Positions 55,577 through 64,000 of a DNA stretch of 64,000 nt are shown here, one piece after another. Below the pieces are notes generated by a model. It did not search any database. It saw only the letters and a list, made by a program, of their open reading frames with translations, and was not told the DNA's origin. The first letter of the stretch is position 1, and each line of letters begins with the position of its first letter. The stretch covers positions 372,001 to 436,000 of the forward strand of contig NZ_SLZQ01000001.1 of NCBI RefSeq assembly GCF_004342585.1. The letters run 5' to 3'. A program made the translations under genes and the position numbers. The DNA comes from Paucimonas lemoignei (lineage in GTDB: Bacteria; Pseudomonadota; Gammaproteobacteria; Burkholderiales; Burkholderiaceae_D).

Positions 55577-57252
55577 GGCCGACCTGGAGTCGTAATGTAG
55601 TTGGTGACGATAACGCGACGCGGGTCTTGCCCGATGATATGCATCGGGACCTCTTTGTTTCGCATGTCGATATAGATGTCCGGCCGCAGGATCGCGACTG
55701 CCGCCTTCCCATCAGCATGGTCCGCATTCCATCGGGCGATGAAGGTATCTCGGCTCGGCAGCCACAAGTAAGGTTCCTGCTCCAGGCCGAAAGCCATTTC
55801 ATCGGCGTATTCGACCAGCGTCATGGTCCGTTGCAGGTAGAACGGCAGCGCCTGTTCATACAGGCCGACGGCATAGAGCGGGGTGTCCGGCGCCAATGCC
55901 GCCTGGATTGCCGGTACATGCATGATGCCGGCCTTATAGCGTCCGAGCGGTTCATGGCCGATCAGGAGAAGCTGCCCGCAGAGAAAGCCGCCGGCTGCCA
56001 GCGCCAAGACCGCCCAGTCGTGCCGGCGGCGCGCCAGCCATATGGCGAGCAGGCCGCCCGCCAGGCCGGCAGCTGTTGCCGCTGCGACCCATGCGGCATT
56101 TTGCTGATACAAAGGCAGTTCATAGGCATTTTTGGCCAGCGCCGGCACCTTCCAGGCGAACCCCAGCCCGAGCGCGCAGCACAAGCTGAACAAGCCTGCC
56201 GTCCACGCCAGAGATTTGAACGAGGTGCGATCAAGGTAGTGCGCGATCAGCAGCGCGAGCGCCGGAATGATCGGCAGGATATAGCCGGGTAGCTTGGAAC
56301 TGGACAGACTGAAAAAAACAAAGATGAAACCGCTCCAGATCAACAGCAACCTGAGCGGCTGAAAGCGGGTAGGCGCAAGCCGCCAGCCATGCCAAAGAGA
56401 TTGACCAAGTGTGCCCAGCCAAGGGGTGATACCAACTAACAGAAGCGGGATGAAGTAATACCAGCTTCCCTCCCGGTGGTGCACCGTGCTGGTGAAACGC
56501 TGGAAGTGTTCATGAATGAAGAAAAAATGTGGGAATTCCGGATTTTTGATCGACACCAGCACGAACCAGGGTGCTGCGATGACAAGAAACAGAAGTAGGC
56601 CTTTGCCGATATGCAAATGTCGCCATAGATTGCGGTCGTGTTGCAGCAGCATATAGAGAATCAGCACTGCGCCGGGTAGCACAATGCCAATCAAGCCTTT
56701 CGATAACACCGCCAAGGCCATACCGGCCCAGCACAGCAGGATCCAGTTACGCTGCACGCGCGGATGGGTGCCGTCATGTTGTGACAGCAGGAAAGCACAT
56801 AGCGCCAGCGTCATTGTTGTCGCCAGCCCCATGTCGAGCGAATTGACATGACTGGAAACTGACCAGTAAATGCTGGATCCAAGCACCACTCCGGCGATAA
56901 GACCGGTGCGCACATTGAAAATCCGGCGCCCGGTATAAACGACCATTGCAATAGTGAACAATCCGCACAGTCCGGTCCATAGTCGGGCTTGCCATTCGCC
57001 CAGGCTAAAAGCCTTGAACGTCAACGCATTGAGCCAAGTCTGGAGTGGGGGCTTTTCAAAATACTTGATGCCGTTCAGCCGAAGTGTAATGAAGTCGTTG
57101 GTGCGCGCCATTTCACGGGCCATTTCAGCATAGCGGCCTTCATCGGACGGAACCAGGGTACGCGCCTCCAAGGCGTATAGCCAGACCAAGCAGAACATTA
57201 TAAAAAGAAAGCCAATAATCGCCTTAAAGTACGGCAGCGATGTGCTTGTCAT
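55573..57252 (-). CDS. arnT: Lipid A aminoarabinose transferase (ArnT)
   Basis: About 559-residue GT83 inner-membrane enzyme that attaches L-Ara4N to lipid A phosphates. The first periplasmic loop carries PSDEGRYAEMAREMA (DExRYAE motif with the catalytic Asp) and YFEKPPLQTWLNA. About a dozen membrane segments follow, then a soluble C-terminal part. Start at 57252 is preferred because AAGGA precedes it and the N-terminus then matches ArnT; ATG 57300 is in frame without a ribosome site. First gene of the arnT-E-B-C-A-A-D operon. Confidence 0.92.
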   Translation of the reverse strand: MTSTSLPYFKAIIGFLFIMFCLVWLYALEARTLVPSDEGRYAEMAREMARTNDFITLRLNGIKYFEKPPLQTWLNALTFKAFSLGEWQARLWTGLCGLFTIAMVVYTGRRIFNVRTGLIAGVVLGSSIYWSVSSHVNSLDMGLATTMTLALCAFLLSQHDGTHPRVQRNWILLCWAGMALAVLSKGLIGIVLPGAVLILYMLLQHDRNLWRHLHIGKGLLLFLVIAAPWFVLVSIKNPEFPHFFFIHEHFQRFTSTVHHREGSWYYFIPLLLVGITPWLGTLGQSLWHGWRLAPTRFQPLRLLLIWSGFIFVFFSLSSSKLPGYILPIIPALALLIAHYLDRTSFKSLAWTAGLFSLCCALGLGFAWKVPALAKNAYELPLYQQNAAWVAAATAAGLAGGLLAIWLARRRHDWAVLALAAGGFLCGQLLLIGHEPLGRYKAGIMHVPAIQAALAPDTPLYAVGLYEQALPFYLQRTMTLVEYADEMAFGLEQEPYLWLPSRDTFIARWNADHADGKAAVAILRPDIYIDMRNKEVPMHIIGQDPRRVIVTNYITTPGRP

Positions 57253-57328
57253 ACCTTCCTTGGTGCCATTGATCCTGGTTGAGAATGGTTTGGTCGCCAT
57301 TAATTACATAGGAAAATAGACGGAAAGT

Positions 57329-57342
57329 ATCCGCATGCGGAT
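57329..57342. promoter_or_regulatory. 14-bp perfect palindrome upstream of arnT
   Basis: ATCCGCATGCGGAT is a perfect palindrome 29-77 bases before the possible arnT starts. It could be an operator. It does not resemble the direct-repeat PmrA box. The 57301-57599 interval holds no other recognised gene or clear promoter. Confidence 0.45.
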
Positions 57343-57599
57343 GCATGAATATCGTTTGACTGTCGATGCAAGTTATTGATGCCACTCATCCAATGTTCAA
57401 AGTGCTGGGTTATCTGGATGAGGATGTAGGAAAAATTTGTTCTAAACCGTTTGAAAATCGTCGATTGAAACTCTTTGAAGGGAAGGGAGGCTGGTTCTTC
57501 GAATCGTACATGGCGTGACAGCGACTGAATCGGCCTTTAGGGCGGGAGGGACAGGTGTTGTCTTTCTACCCTAGTCGCGTGCGCGGGAACAATTGAAGG

Positions 57600-58060
57600 T
57601 TGGGCAGACAGGGCGGTCATGTTGATGGTGCCGAGTCAGACGGGCGCGTCAATAAGATGTTCCGCGATGAGGGCGGGTTGCGCGATGATATGGGCGCGCT
57701 GCCCGTCGAGGAAATGACGGGGCTTCCTTATGCAAGCGTTGTCACGGCTACAGACCGTGACGGCAAAATGGTTCTGGTCATGCACGCATGCGGCCACGAC
57801 ATCCATGTTGCCTGGCTCGTCGGGCAGGCGCGCGACGCCTGGCATGGCACGGCGATGGTGGTCTTTCAACCAGGCGAAGAACTGCTGTAGGCGTCTGCGC
57901 CATGATTGATGACGGATTGTTCGACCGCTTTCCCAGTCCGGATGTTGTACTCGGGCAGCACGTCATAGCTGGACCGGACAGCAGCATCGGTGGTCGCCCT
58001 GGAACCATCACTTCCGCCGCAGGCCTCTACGTCGGCCTGTGCTTGGTGGCCATTAGGCGC
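57600..58060 (+). pseudogene. M20 amidohydrolase remnant (hippurate hydrolase type), frameshifted
   Basis: An M20-peptidase fragment is visible in two frames. The first reads LRDDMGALPVEEMTGLPYAS, VMHACGHDIHVAWLVGQARD (metal motif HACGHD) and AMVVFQPGEELL, then stops at 57888. The adjacent frame continues with MIDDGLFDRFPSPDVVLGQH and IGGRPGTITSAAG, the expected next part of the family. So a frameshift lies near 57885-57900. The first ~80 residues of the domain, the dimerisation domain and the C-terminus are missing. No ribosome site. A decayed gene between the arn operon and fnr. Confidence 0.8.
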
Positions 58061-58371
58061 GGATGGAATCTGCCTATTGCGCACTCCGCAGAGCATAGAG
58101 GTAGTGCTATTTTTTTCCTGAATCACCACAAAAATCATATTTGACATAATATAAATTATGCGAATAATTAGTTGGATGTTTCATTCTCTTATTCTCTTAT
58201 TCAACGCCACGTTTCTACCTAACCGCAAAATTCCAGACCTAGGTAAATTCCTACATATAATGTCCAGCAGCGTAATCGCATACCCGCTATGCGCAGCCAC
58301 ACGTAAAAAGAATTATTGCCGTGTACAATTCCACCTATCGTCGCCAAACGAGCCGCAAGCCATAACCGCAC
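58061..58371 (+). promoter_or_regulatory. A/T-rich leader and candidate promoter of fnr
   Basis: About 310 bases with no gene, clearly richer in A/T than its surroundings. TTGACA (58141-58146) and AATAAT (58163-58168) with a 16-base spacer make a good sigma-70 candidate, about 200 bases before the fnr ATG. No Fnr box was seen here, so autoregulation is not supported. Confidence 0.45.
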
Positions 58372-59130
58372 ATGACCCAGACTTCCTCCTGCAACAGCAC
58401 CCCCCTGGTTTCACTAGACAGCCTTCGCGCCAACTGCGCCAGTTGCAGCCTGCATCAGCTTTGCCTGCCGATGGGATTGGATGAGACGGATATGCAACGG
58501 CTCGACCAGATCATCGGTCGACGCCGGCGTATTGCCAAGGATGAAATCCTCTACCGCATGGATGATCCGTTCAACATGCTCTATGCGATCCGCTTCGGTC
58601 ATTTCAAGACGTATCAGGTCAACGCCAATGGCGAACGCCAGATCACCGGCTTCCAAATGGCTGGCGAATTGCTCGGCATGGATGCCATCAGCACCGAACG
58701 CCACCAGTGCGATGCCATGGCACTCGAAGACAGTGAGGTTTGCGAAATCCCGTTCAGGCAGCTGGAAGACTTGTTCGGCCATATCCCGAACCTGCTGCGG
58801 CATTTTCACCGGATCATGAGCCAGGAAATTACGCGTGAACAGAATGTCATGCTTTTGCTCGGCAATATGCGGGCGGAACAGAAATTCGCGGCATTCCTGG
58901 TTAATCTCGCCTCCCGCTACCAGACGCGCGGGTACTCATCCACCACATTCCAGCTGCGCATGTCGCGCGAGGAAATCGGCAATTACCTGGGCCTGACAAT
59001 CGAAAGCATCAGCCGGCTGATTTCCAAGTTCAAGAAGGGTGGCTGGCTGCGCGTCAGCAACCGCGAGGTGGAAATCCTCGCGCCGGAGCGCCTCAAGGCC
59101 ATCGCTGCCGGGACCGCGACCTGTTCCTGA
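58372..59130 (+). CDS. fnr: Fnr-type oxygen-sensing transcriptional regulator
   Basis: 252-residue Crp/Fnr-family protein. The N-terminus has C22-x2-C25-x5-C31 and a fourth Cys at 113 (RHQCDAMAL), the spacing of the [4Fe-4S] ligands in E. coli Fnr, so oxygen sensing is expected. The cyclic-nucleotide-like beta-roll runs ~50-150, then a dimer helix (RIMSQEITREQNVMLLLGNM), and the winged helix MSREEIGNYLGLTIESISRLISK, whose E-SISR recognition helix fits TTGAT half sites. Placed beside the cbb3 oxidase genes and with an Fnr box at 38493, it probably controls low-oxygen genes. Confidence 0.95.
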   Translation: MTQTSSCNSTPLVSLDSLRANCASCSLHQLCLPMGLDETDMQRLDQIIGRRRRIAKDEILYRMDDPFNMLYAIRFGHFKTYQVNANGERQITGFQMAGELLGMDAISTERHQCDAMALEDSEVCEIPFRQLEDLFGHIPNLLRHFHRIMSQEITREQNVMLLLGNMRAEQKFAAFLVNLASRYQTRGYSSTTFQLRMSREEIGNYLGLTIESISRLISKFKKGGWLRVSNREVEILAPERLKAIAAGTATCS

Positions 59131-59138
59131 TTCATACC

Positions 59139-59166
59139 AGAGCACCCTTGATCCGATAGGTGCTCT
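59139..59166. terminator. Hairpin between fnr and the cco operon end
   Basis: AGAGCACC / GGTGCTCT form a perfect 8-bp stem with a 12-base loop in the 47-base gap between convergent units. There is no strong T run, so termination is plausible but not certain. Confidence 0.45.
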
Positions 59167-59177
59167 AGCTCTTTCCG

Positions 59178-59420
59178 CTAGCTTTTTCCGGTCACACTGC
59201 CGCTGGAAGTTGATTGCAGGTAGTACGTCAGGCCACTGGCGATCGCGCAGAAAACCCAGAAGCAGAAAAAACCGATCGTATATACGGCAATCGCGGGCAG
59301 CTCGACGCCGGCATCGAGCATGCCCAGTTCATGCGGGTCGAAATAAGAAAAGAAGAGGCCTTCCGCGACAATCGCGGAGAGGAACGAGGGCCATAAAATG
59401 ACCAGAGCCAGGCGCAACAC
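59178..59420 (-). CDS. Small membrane protein of the cco operon
   Basis: 80 residues with two hydrophobic segments (LALVILWPSFLSAIVAEGLFF; ELPAIAVYTIGFFCFWVFC) joined by a short loop with FDPHELGMLDAG. Starts with GTG; a GGAG of the fixH end lies 7 bases upstream. It follows fixH by 2 bases, so it is the last gene of the cco operon. No named family is recognised. A role in cbb3 assembly is inferred from position only. Confidence 0.75.
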   Translation of the reverse strand: MLRLALVILWPSFLSAIVAEGLFFSYFDPHELGMLDAGVELPAIAVYTIGFFCFWVFCAIASGLTYYLQSTSSGSVTGKS

Positions 59421-59422
59421 CC

Positions 59423-59980
59423 CTACTCTCCTGCCGGGTGTTGATCAAGCGCCTGAACGTCGGACTTGACCAGGATCTCGCGCTCGCGCGGCCATGCCCA
59501 TTCGCCATTCAGGCGCCATTGACGGTCCATGCTTTCCACCATGACTTGCCAGCGCGCGGTTTCAAGCATCGGCAAGTCTAGAGTAAAGGCGCCGTTGGCA
59601 TCCGGCTGAACGACCATATGCATGTCCTTGCCCGGTTGGGTGGAATGGATAAGCTGAATACGGACGCGCTCGGTCACGGGACCATTCTTGGCCTTGAGCT
59701 GGCCAGCCAACTTGCCGGCCGCCGGGGCATATCGCATTCCCAGTTCCAGTCCTCGAGCCGCCGCGACGCGGTCACGTTTAAGGTCCTGGTTGATTGCCTT
59801 GCCCTGCTTATAGTAGTCATCGACCACCAGCGCATCCGGAGTTTTTACTGCCAGCCAGATCGTGAACGCGCCGCCGACCACGACTACGCCCGGACCGAGC
59901 ATGAGCAGCCAGGGCCATTTATGCTTGTACCAGGGGGCGCTTGTCGGCATTGAATTGAAATGCGGTGTGGATGTTTGCAT
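59423..59980 (-). CDS. fixH: FixH-family protein (CcoH-like), cbb3 oxidase assembly
   Basis: 185-residue protein with one N-terminal membrane segment (WPWLLMLGPGVVVVGGAFTIWLA), the VVDDYYKQGKAINQDLKRD stretch typical of FixH, and a periplasmic beta-sandwich domain (VQPDANGAFTLDLPMLETARW). FixH/CcoH is needed for assembly or stability of cbb3 oxidase. 18 bases after ccoG. Confidence 0.9.
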   Translation of the reverse strand: MQTSTPHFNSMPTSAPWYKHKWPWLLMLGPGVVVVGGAFTIWLAVKTPDALVVDDYYKQGKAINQDLKRDRVAAARGLELGMRYAPAAGKLAGQLKAKNGPVTERVRIQLIHSTQPGKDMHMVVQPDANGAFTLDLPMLETARWQVMVESMDRQWRLNGEWAWPREREILVKSDVQALDQHPAGE

Positions 59981-59998
59981 TGTTATGTCCCCGTCAAA

Positions 59999-61399
59999 TT
60001 AGCGCGGTATGAAAAATGCCGCTTTTTCCTGCACCTGAAGACGCTCGTCGTCGACCGCCTTCAACTCGATAGAGATCTTGTTGGAACCCGGCGCGCCCTT
60101 GCCCTCCGGGACCCGTATCCGCACGGGCACGGCGCGTGAAGCGGTCGCTTCCAGCATCACCTCAGGCGCCGATGCGATGGTGATCCCTTCGATCCCGCTT
60201 GCGGAAATTCGATAACGGTGCGGAACTTCTTCGGTATTCATGATCTGCAGGCGATACACGTTCTCGATCGCGCCGTCTTCCACCTCTCGCGCCATGGCGC
60301 CGCGATCGCGGATCACATCCATCTTCAGCGGCGTGCGCGTGACTAGCGTGCCGAGAAATACTGCCACAATGGCGAGCAGGATGCCACTGTAGATCAGCAC
60401 GCGCGGCCGCAACACGCGCTTGCGCATCGCTGCTGTGCTGAGCCGGTCACGCATGCCATTTTCAGTAGCGTAGCGAATCAGTCCGCGTGGCTTGCCGATC
60501 TTGTCCATCACATTATTGCAGGCGTCGACGCAGGCCGCGCAACCGATGCATTCGTACTGCAAGCCCTTGCGGATATCGATGCCGGCCGGGCAGACCTGGA
60601 CGCACATGGTGCAATCGATGCAATCGCCCTGCCCTTGCGTCTGCTTTTGCTTGACGTAGGCGCTGCGGGGCTCGCCACGCTTCTCGTCATAGGTGATGAT
60701 GAGCGTGTCCGGATCGAACATGGAGCTCTGGAAGCGCGCATACGGGCACATGTAGCGGCATACCTGCTCGCGCAGCCAGCCGGCGTTGCCGTAAGTGGCA
60801 AAGCCGTAGAACAGCACCCAGAACCATTCCCACGGCCCGAGGCCGAGCGATGCCACCGATTTCAGCAGGGTCTGGATCGGCGTGAAATAGCCGACGAAGG
60901 TGAAGCCGGTCCACAGCGCCACCGCGCCCCAGGCCAGATGCTTGCCGAACTTGCGCAGAAATTTCTGCACCGACCACGGCTGCCTGTCGAGCCGCATGCG
61001 GGTGCTGCGATCGCCTTCGAATTTCCGCTCAATCCACATGAAGACTTCCGTGTAGACCGTTTGTGGGCAGGCGAAGCCGCACCAGACCCTACCCGCTACT
61101 GCCGTCGCCAGAAACAACAGGTAGGCGGAGATAATGAGCAGCGCCGCAAGATAGACGAAATCCTGCGGCCACAGCACTAGGCCGAACAGATAGAACTTAC
61201 GTGACGCCAGATCAAACAGCACCGCCTGCCGCCCGTTCCAGGAAAGCCATGGCAATCCGTAAAAAACAAGCTGGGTAATCCAGACGCATGCCCAGCGCAG
61301 GCTGGCGTAGCGTCCTTTTACCTCGCGCGCGTAGATCTCTTCACGCGCGGCGTACATCTTGATGACGGAAACTTGTGGTTGGGGTGCTGTATTGTTCAT
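59999..61399 (-). CDS. ccoG: cbb3 oxidase accessory ferredoxin CcoG (FixG/RdxA)
   Basis: 466-residue membrane-bound iron-sulfur protein linked to copper handling for cbb3 oxidase assembly. About five membrane segments, the conserved GRVWCGFACPQTVYTEVF and GWLREQVCRYMCPYARFQ, then two 4Fe-4S motifs (CIDCTMCVQVCP and CIGCAACVDACN), and a C-terminal periplasmic Ig-like domain. 9 bases after ccoP. Confidence 0.95.
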   Translation of the reverse strand: MNNTAPQPQVSVIKMYAAREEIYAREVKGRYASLRWACVWITQLVFYGLPWLSWNGRQAVLFDLASRKFYLFGLVLWPQDFVYLAALLIISAYLLFLATAVAGRVWCGFACPQTVYTEVFMWIERKFEGDRSTRMRLDRQPWSVQKFLRKFGKHLAWGAVALWTGFTFVGYFTPIQTLLKSVASLGLGPWEWFWVLFYGFATYGNAGWLREQVCRYMCPYARFQSSMFDPDTLIITYDEKRGEPRSAYVKQKQTQGQGDCIDCTMCVQVCPAGIDIRKGLQYECIGCAACVDACNNVMDKIGKPRGLIRYATENGMRDRLSTAAMRKRVLRPRVLIYSGILLAIVAVFLGTLVTRTPLKMDVIRDRGAMAREVEDGAIENVYRLQIMNTEEVPHRYRISASGIEGITIASAPEVMLEATASRAVPVRIRVPEGKGAPGSNKISIELKAVDDERLQVQEKAAFFIPR

Positions 61400-61408
61400 G
61401 ATGCGTCT

Positions 61409-62344
61409 TTACCGGGTTCCAGCCTCGGCGGGAACGTTCGATAAACTCCAGATGTAAGCGGCCAGGACATGGACCTTGGCATCGCCCAGGAACTCCTGGA
61501 ATGCCGGCATGGTGCTGTCGCGTCCCTTGCGGATGGTTTCTGTAATGGCTTGCTGGCTGCCGCCATGCAGCCATATCTTGTCCGTCAGGTTCGGCGCGCC
61601 CAGTGCTTGCGTGCCCTTCGCATCGGCGCCGTGGCATGCCGCGCAGGTGGCAAATTTCGGCTTGCCCAGCGTCGACTTGATCGGATCATGGGTCAGGCCT
61701 GACAAGCTGCGCACGTAATGCGCGACGTTTTCAACATCCTGGTCGGAACCGAGCGCCTCGGCCATAGGCGGCATCATGCCGTGGCGGCCGTTCAGGATGG
61801 TTTCCTTGATGGTCTCGGGATTGCCGCCGTACAGCCAGTCCTTGTCGCTCAGGTTCGGATAACCCTTGCTGCCGCGGGCGTCCGAGCCGTGGCATTGGGC
61901 GCAGTAGGTCATGAACAGGCGTTCGCCGATGGCTTGGGCCTGCGGGTCGGCGGCGACGGCCTTGAGATCCTGCTTGGCGAACTTGTCGAACAGCGGACCG
62001 TATTCGGCATCAGCCTTCTTCAGCTCTTCCTGGTATTGGCCGGTTGATTTCCAGCCGAGCTTGCCGGCATAGCTGCCCAGGCCCGGATACAGGACGAGAT
62101 AGACCAGCGCGAACACGATGGTGATATAGAACAGCCACATCCACCAGCGCGGCATGGGGTTGTTCAGCTCGGTCAGGCCTTCATCCCAGCTGTGGCCCGT
62201 GCTCTCGGTCTGGCCATTGGCGTCGACCTTGACTTCGATCTTGACCCTGGACTGCGCCCACAGCAGGATGCCGCAGCCGATAATGCCGGCCAGGGTCAGA
62301 AAGACGATGTAAATGTCCCAGAAGCCGCTTGTGAAGTCAGCCAT
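61409..62344 (-). CDS. ccoP: cbb3 cytochrome c oxidase subunit III (dihaem), CcoP
   Basis: 311-residue subunit. The N-terminus has two membrane segments (IYIVFLTLAGIIGCGILLWA; MWLFYITIVFALVYLVLYPG), then two cytochrome c domains with CAQCH (YCAQCHGSDARGSKG) and CAACH (TCAACHGADAKGTQA). It passes electrons from soluble cytochromes to CcoO/CcoN. It overlaps ccoQ by 8 bases and has GGAG 8 bases before its ATG. Confidence 0.95.
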   Translation of the reverse strand: MADFTSGFWDIYIVFLTLAGIIGCGILLWAQSRVKIEVKVDANGQTESTGHSWDEGLTELNNPMPRWWMWLFYITIVFALVYLVLYPGLGSYAGKLGWKSTGQYQEELKKADAEYGPLFDKFAKQDLKAVAADPQAQAIGERLFMTYCAQCHGSDARGSKGYPNLSDKDWLYGGNPETIKETILNGRHGMMPPMAEALGSDQDVENVAHYVRSLSGLTHDPIKSTLGKPKFATCAACHGADAKGTQALGAPNLTDKIWLHGGSQQAITETIRKGRDSTMPAFQEFLGDAKVHVLAAYIWSLSNVPAEAGTR

Positions 62345-62540
62345 GTTGATTCTCCGTGCTTGATGTTTTCGAATCGACCTGCGAGTCGGCCTGTTCGTCG
62401 GCGAACGGCAGCATGGCGGCTTCGTTGAAATCCGAAGCGCGATGCAGCAGGTAAGTCCACACGATGATGCCGACGAAAGTGATGAAGCTGACGGTCGTGA
62501 TTACGCTGCGCGTATCGATGAAAAAATTCTCCAGTGACAT
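62337..62540 (-). CDS. ccoQ: cbb3 oxidase subunit IV, CcoQ
   Basis: 67-residue single-span protein (ITTVSFITFVGIIVWTYLLH) with a short charged cytoplasmic tail. Small size, one membrane helix and position between ccoO and ccoP identify it. CcoQ stabilises the oxidase. Its end overlaps ccoP by 8 bases; it starts 3 bases after ccoO. Confidence 0.9.
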   Translation of the reverse strand: MSLENFFIDTRSVITTVSFITFVGIIVWTYLLHRASDFNEAAMLPFADEQADSQVDSKTSSTENQHG

Positions 62541-62543
62541 GGC

Positions 62544-63158
62544 TTACCTCTTGGCCTTGATTTGCGTGCCCAGACCTTGCAGGTAGGCGATCAGCGCATC
62601 CTGTTCGGTCTTGCCTTCGAGCGCTTTGGGCGCTTCGGCGATTTCTGCTTCCGAATACGGCGTGCCCAGGCGCTGCAGCGCGCGCATCTTCGGCACGATG
62701 TCATTGGTGGCCAGCTTGGTAGTGGCGAGCCAGGAGTAGCTCGGCATGTTCGATTCCGGCACCACGTCGCGCGGATTGTTCAGGTGGGCGCGATGCCATT
62801 CGTCGCTGTAGCGGCCGCCGACGCGCGCCAGATCCGGACCGGTGCGCTTGGAACCCCACTGGAAGGGACGGTCGTAGACCGACTCGCCCGCCACCGAGTA
62901 GTGACCATAACGCTCGGTCTCGGCGCGGAACGGGCGGATCATCTGCGAGTGGCAGTTGTAGCAGCCTTCGCGGACATAGATGTCGCGGCCGGTCAGGCGC
63001 AGCGCCGAATACGGCTTCAGCCCCGCTACCGGCTCGGTGGTCGAGCGCTGGAAGAACAGTGGCACGATTTCAGTCAAGCCGCCGACGCTGACCACCAGGA
63101 CGACCAGGACGATCAGCAGCAAGGGGTTTTTCTCGATCCATTCATGTTTGAATTTCAT
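62544..63158 (-). CDS. ccoO: cbb3 cytochrome c oxidase subunit II (monohaem), CcoO
   Basis: 204-residue membrane-anchored cytochrome c. One N-terminal anchor ([20 protein letters not shown]), haem motif CYNCH in [15 protein letters not shown], and the family stretch [25 protein letters not shown] Met axial ligand is expected in the SNMPSYSWL region. 15 bases after ccoN. Confidence 0.96.
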   Translation of the reverse strand: MKFKHEWIEKNPLLLIVLVVLVVSVGGLTEIVPLFFQRSTTEPVAGLKPYSALRLTGRDIYVREGCYNCHSQMIRPFRAETERYGHYSVAGESVYDRPFQWGSKRTGPDLARVGGRYSDEWHRAHLNNPRDVVPESNMPSYSWLATTKLATNDIVPKMRALQRLGTPYSEAEIAEAPKALEGKTEQDALIAYLQGLGTQIKAKR

Positions 63159-63173
63159 TGCTTGCTCCTAGAT

Positions 63174-64000
63174 TCAGACGTGTGCAGCTGCCGTCGCATG
63201 CGCCGAGGCTGCGGGTGCGAGTGCCGGGATACGGGTATTGGCCGGCAGGCTGCCGCGCAGGGTCATCACCGTGTTGACTGCCATGAGCACCATGCCGGAG
63301 AGGTACAGGAGGCCGCCGGCCAGGCGAATGACATAGTACGGATAGGTTGCCTTCACCGATTCGACGAAGGAATAGGTCAAGGTGCCGTCGCTGTTCACTG
63401 CGCGCCACATCAGGCCTTGCATCACACCGGCGATCCACATCGAGGCGATATAGAGAACGATGCCGATGGTCGCGACCCAGAAGTGCAGCTCGATCAGGCG
63501 CTTGCTCCACATTTGCTGCTTGCCGGCCAGGCGCGGCAGCAGGTAGTAGATCGAGCCCATCGTGATGAAGCCGACCCAGCCGAGCGCGCCGGCGTGGACG
63601 TGGCCGACAGTCCAGTCGGTGTAGTGCGACAGCGCGTTGACGGTCTTAATCGACATCATCGGGCCTTCGAAGGTCGCCATGCCATAGAAGGACAGCGAAA
63701 CGATCAGGAATTTCAGGATCGGATCGTCGCGCAGCTTGTGCCAGGCGCCCGACAGGGTCATCATGCCGTTGATCATGCCGCCCCAGCTCGGCGCCAGCAG
63801 GATCAGCGAGAACACCATGCCGACGGACTGCGCCCAGTCGGGCAAGGCGGTGTAATGCAGGTGATGCGGACCCGCCCACATGTAGGTGAAGATCAGCGCC
63901 CAGAAGTGCACAATCGACAGGCGATACGAGTACACGGGCTTTTCGGCCTGCTTCGGGATGAAGTAATACATCATGCCGAGGAAGCCGGCGGTGAGGAAAA
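63174..64000 (-). CDS. ccoN: cbb3 cytochrome c oxidase subunit I, CcoN (C-terminal part)
   Basis: The open minus-strand frame runs to the right edge, so the N-terminal part is outside. About 274 residues of the catalytic haem-copper subunit are seen: [17 protein letters not shown] has the His pair of the binuclear centre, [17 protein letters not shown] the later haem-binding histidines, and about six membrane segments follow. The C-terminal tail is Ala/His-rich. First gene of ccoNOQPG-fixH; the operon promoter is outside the window. Confidence 0.95.
   Translation of the reverse strand, partial: FLTAGFLGMMYYFIPKQAEKPVYSYRLSIVHFWALIFTYMWAGPHHLHYTALPDWAQSVGMVFSLILLAPSWGGMINGMMTLSGAWHKLRDDPILKFLIVSLSFYGMATFEGPMMSIKTVNALSHYTDWTVGHVHAGALGWVGFITMGSIYYLLPRLAGKQQMWSKRLIELHFWVATIGIVLYIASMWIAGVMQGLMWRAVNSDGTLTYSFVESVKATYPYYVIRLAGGLLYLSGMVLMAVNTVMTLRGSLPANTRIPALAPAASAHATAAAHV

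Noticed and set aside
58158-58484. Possible small gene overlapping the start of fnr
   Set aside because: It runs into fnr in another frame, and its second half is only the shadow of the Fnr N-terminus.

Overview
The window reads as chromosomal DNA of a GC-rich betaproteobacterium, most likely Burkholderiales and perhaps Oxalobacteraceae. This is inferred from the cbb3-oxidase/Fnr block, the HU protein, the arn operon style and the overall protein flavour; no rRNA or marker gene fixes the taxon. I saw no tRNA, rRNA, insertion sequence, prophage or CRISPR array.

Layout. (1) 1-3802, minus: a small catabolic-looking operon of a ThDP enzyme, a mandelate-racemase-type enolase-superfamily enzyme and a FAD-linked dehydrogenase cut by the left edge. 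(2) 3936-6495, plus: a GH15 glucan/trehalose hydrolase and a MarR regulator. (3) 6904-32036: a large alpha-glucan/trehalose cluster (glgA, glgX, an NDP-sugar synthase; an opposing GH13 alpha-glucosidase; then glgE, treS-maltokinase fusion, glgB, a second glgX, treZ, malQ, treY). Together these encode trehalose to maltose to maltose-1-phosphate to branched glucan (TreS/Mak/GlgE/GlgB) and glucan back to trehalose (GlgX/TreY/TreZ, with MalQ recycling short chains). GlgE carries an N-terminal degenerate copy of its own catalytic domain. (4) 32248-36508, plus: a haem-oxygenase-like diiron oxidase paired with an NPPY methyltransferase, two small unknown proteins, an HU protein and a GIY-YIG protein.

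(5) 36655-48835: a stress/low-oxygen-looking group. It holds a tandem Usp protein and a CBS protein (minus), a near-consensus Fnr box at 38493-38506, a pyridoxamine-phosphate-oxidase-like protein, an MgtA-type P-ATPase translationally coupled to a three-part ABC exporter, and a PatZ-like acyl-CoA synthetase/acetyltransferase. (6) 48866-49852, minus: a PAS-GGDEF diguanylate cyclase. (7) 50088-57252, minus: a seven-gene lipid A aminoarabinose operon (arnT, E, B, C, A split into two genes, D). (8) 57600-58060: a frameshifted M20 amidohydrolase remnant. (9) 58372-64000: fnr, then (minus) the cbb3 oxidase genes ccoN (cut by the right edge), ccoO, ccoQ, ccoP, ccoG, fixH and a small membrane protein.

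Many genes overlap by 1-17 bases, so long polycistronic units with translational coupling are likely. The presence of Fnr, an Fnr box and cbb3 oxidase suggests a facultative lifestyle with oxygen-responsive control. The glycogen/trehalose cluster and the arn operon add desiccation/osmotic and cationic-peptide tolerance.
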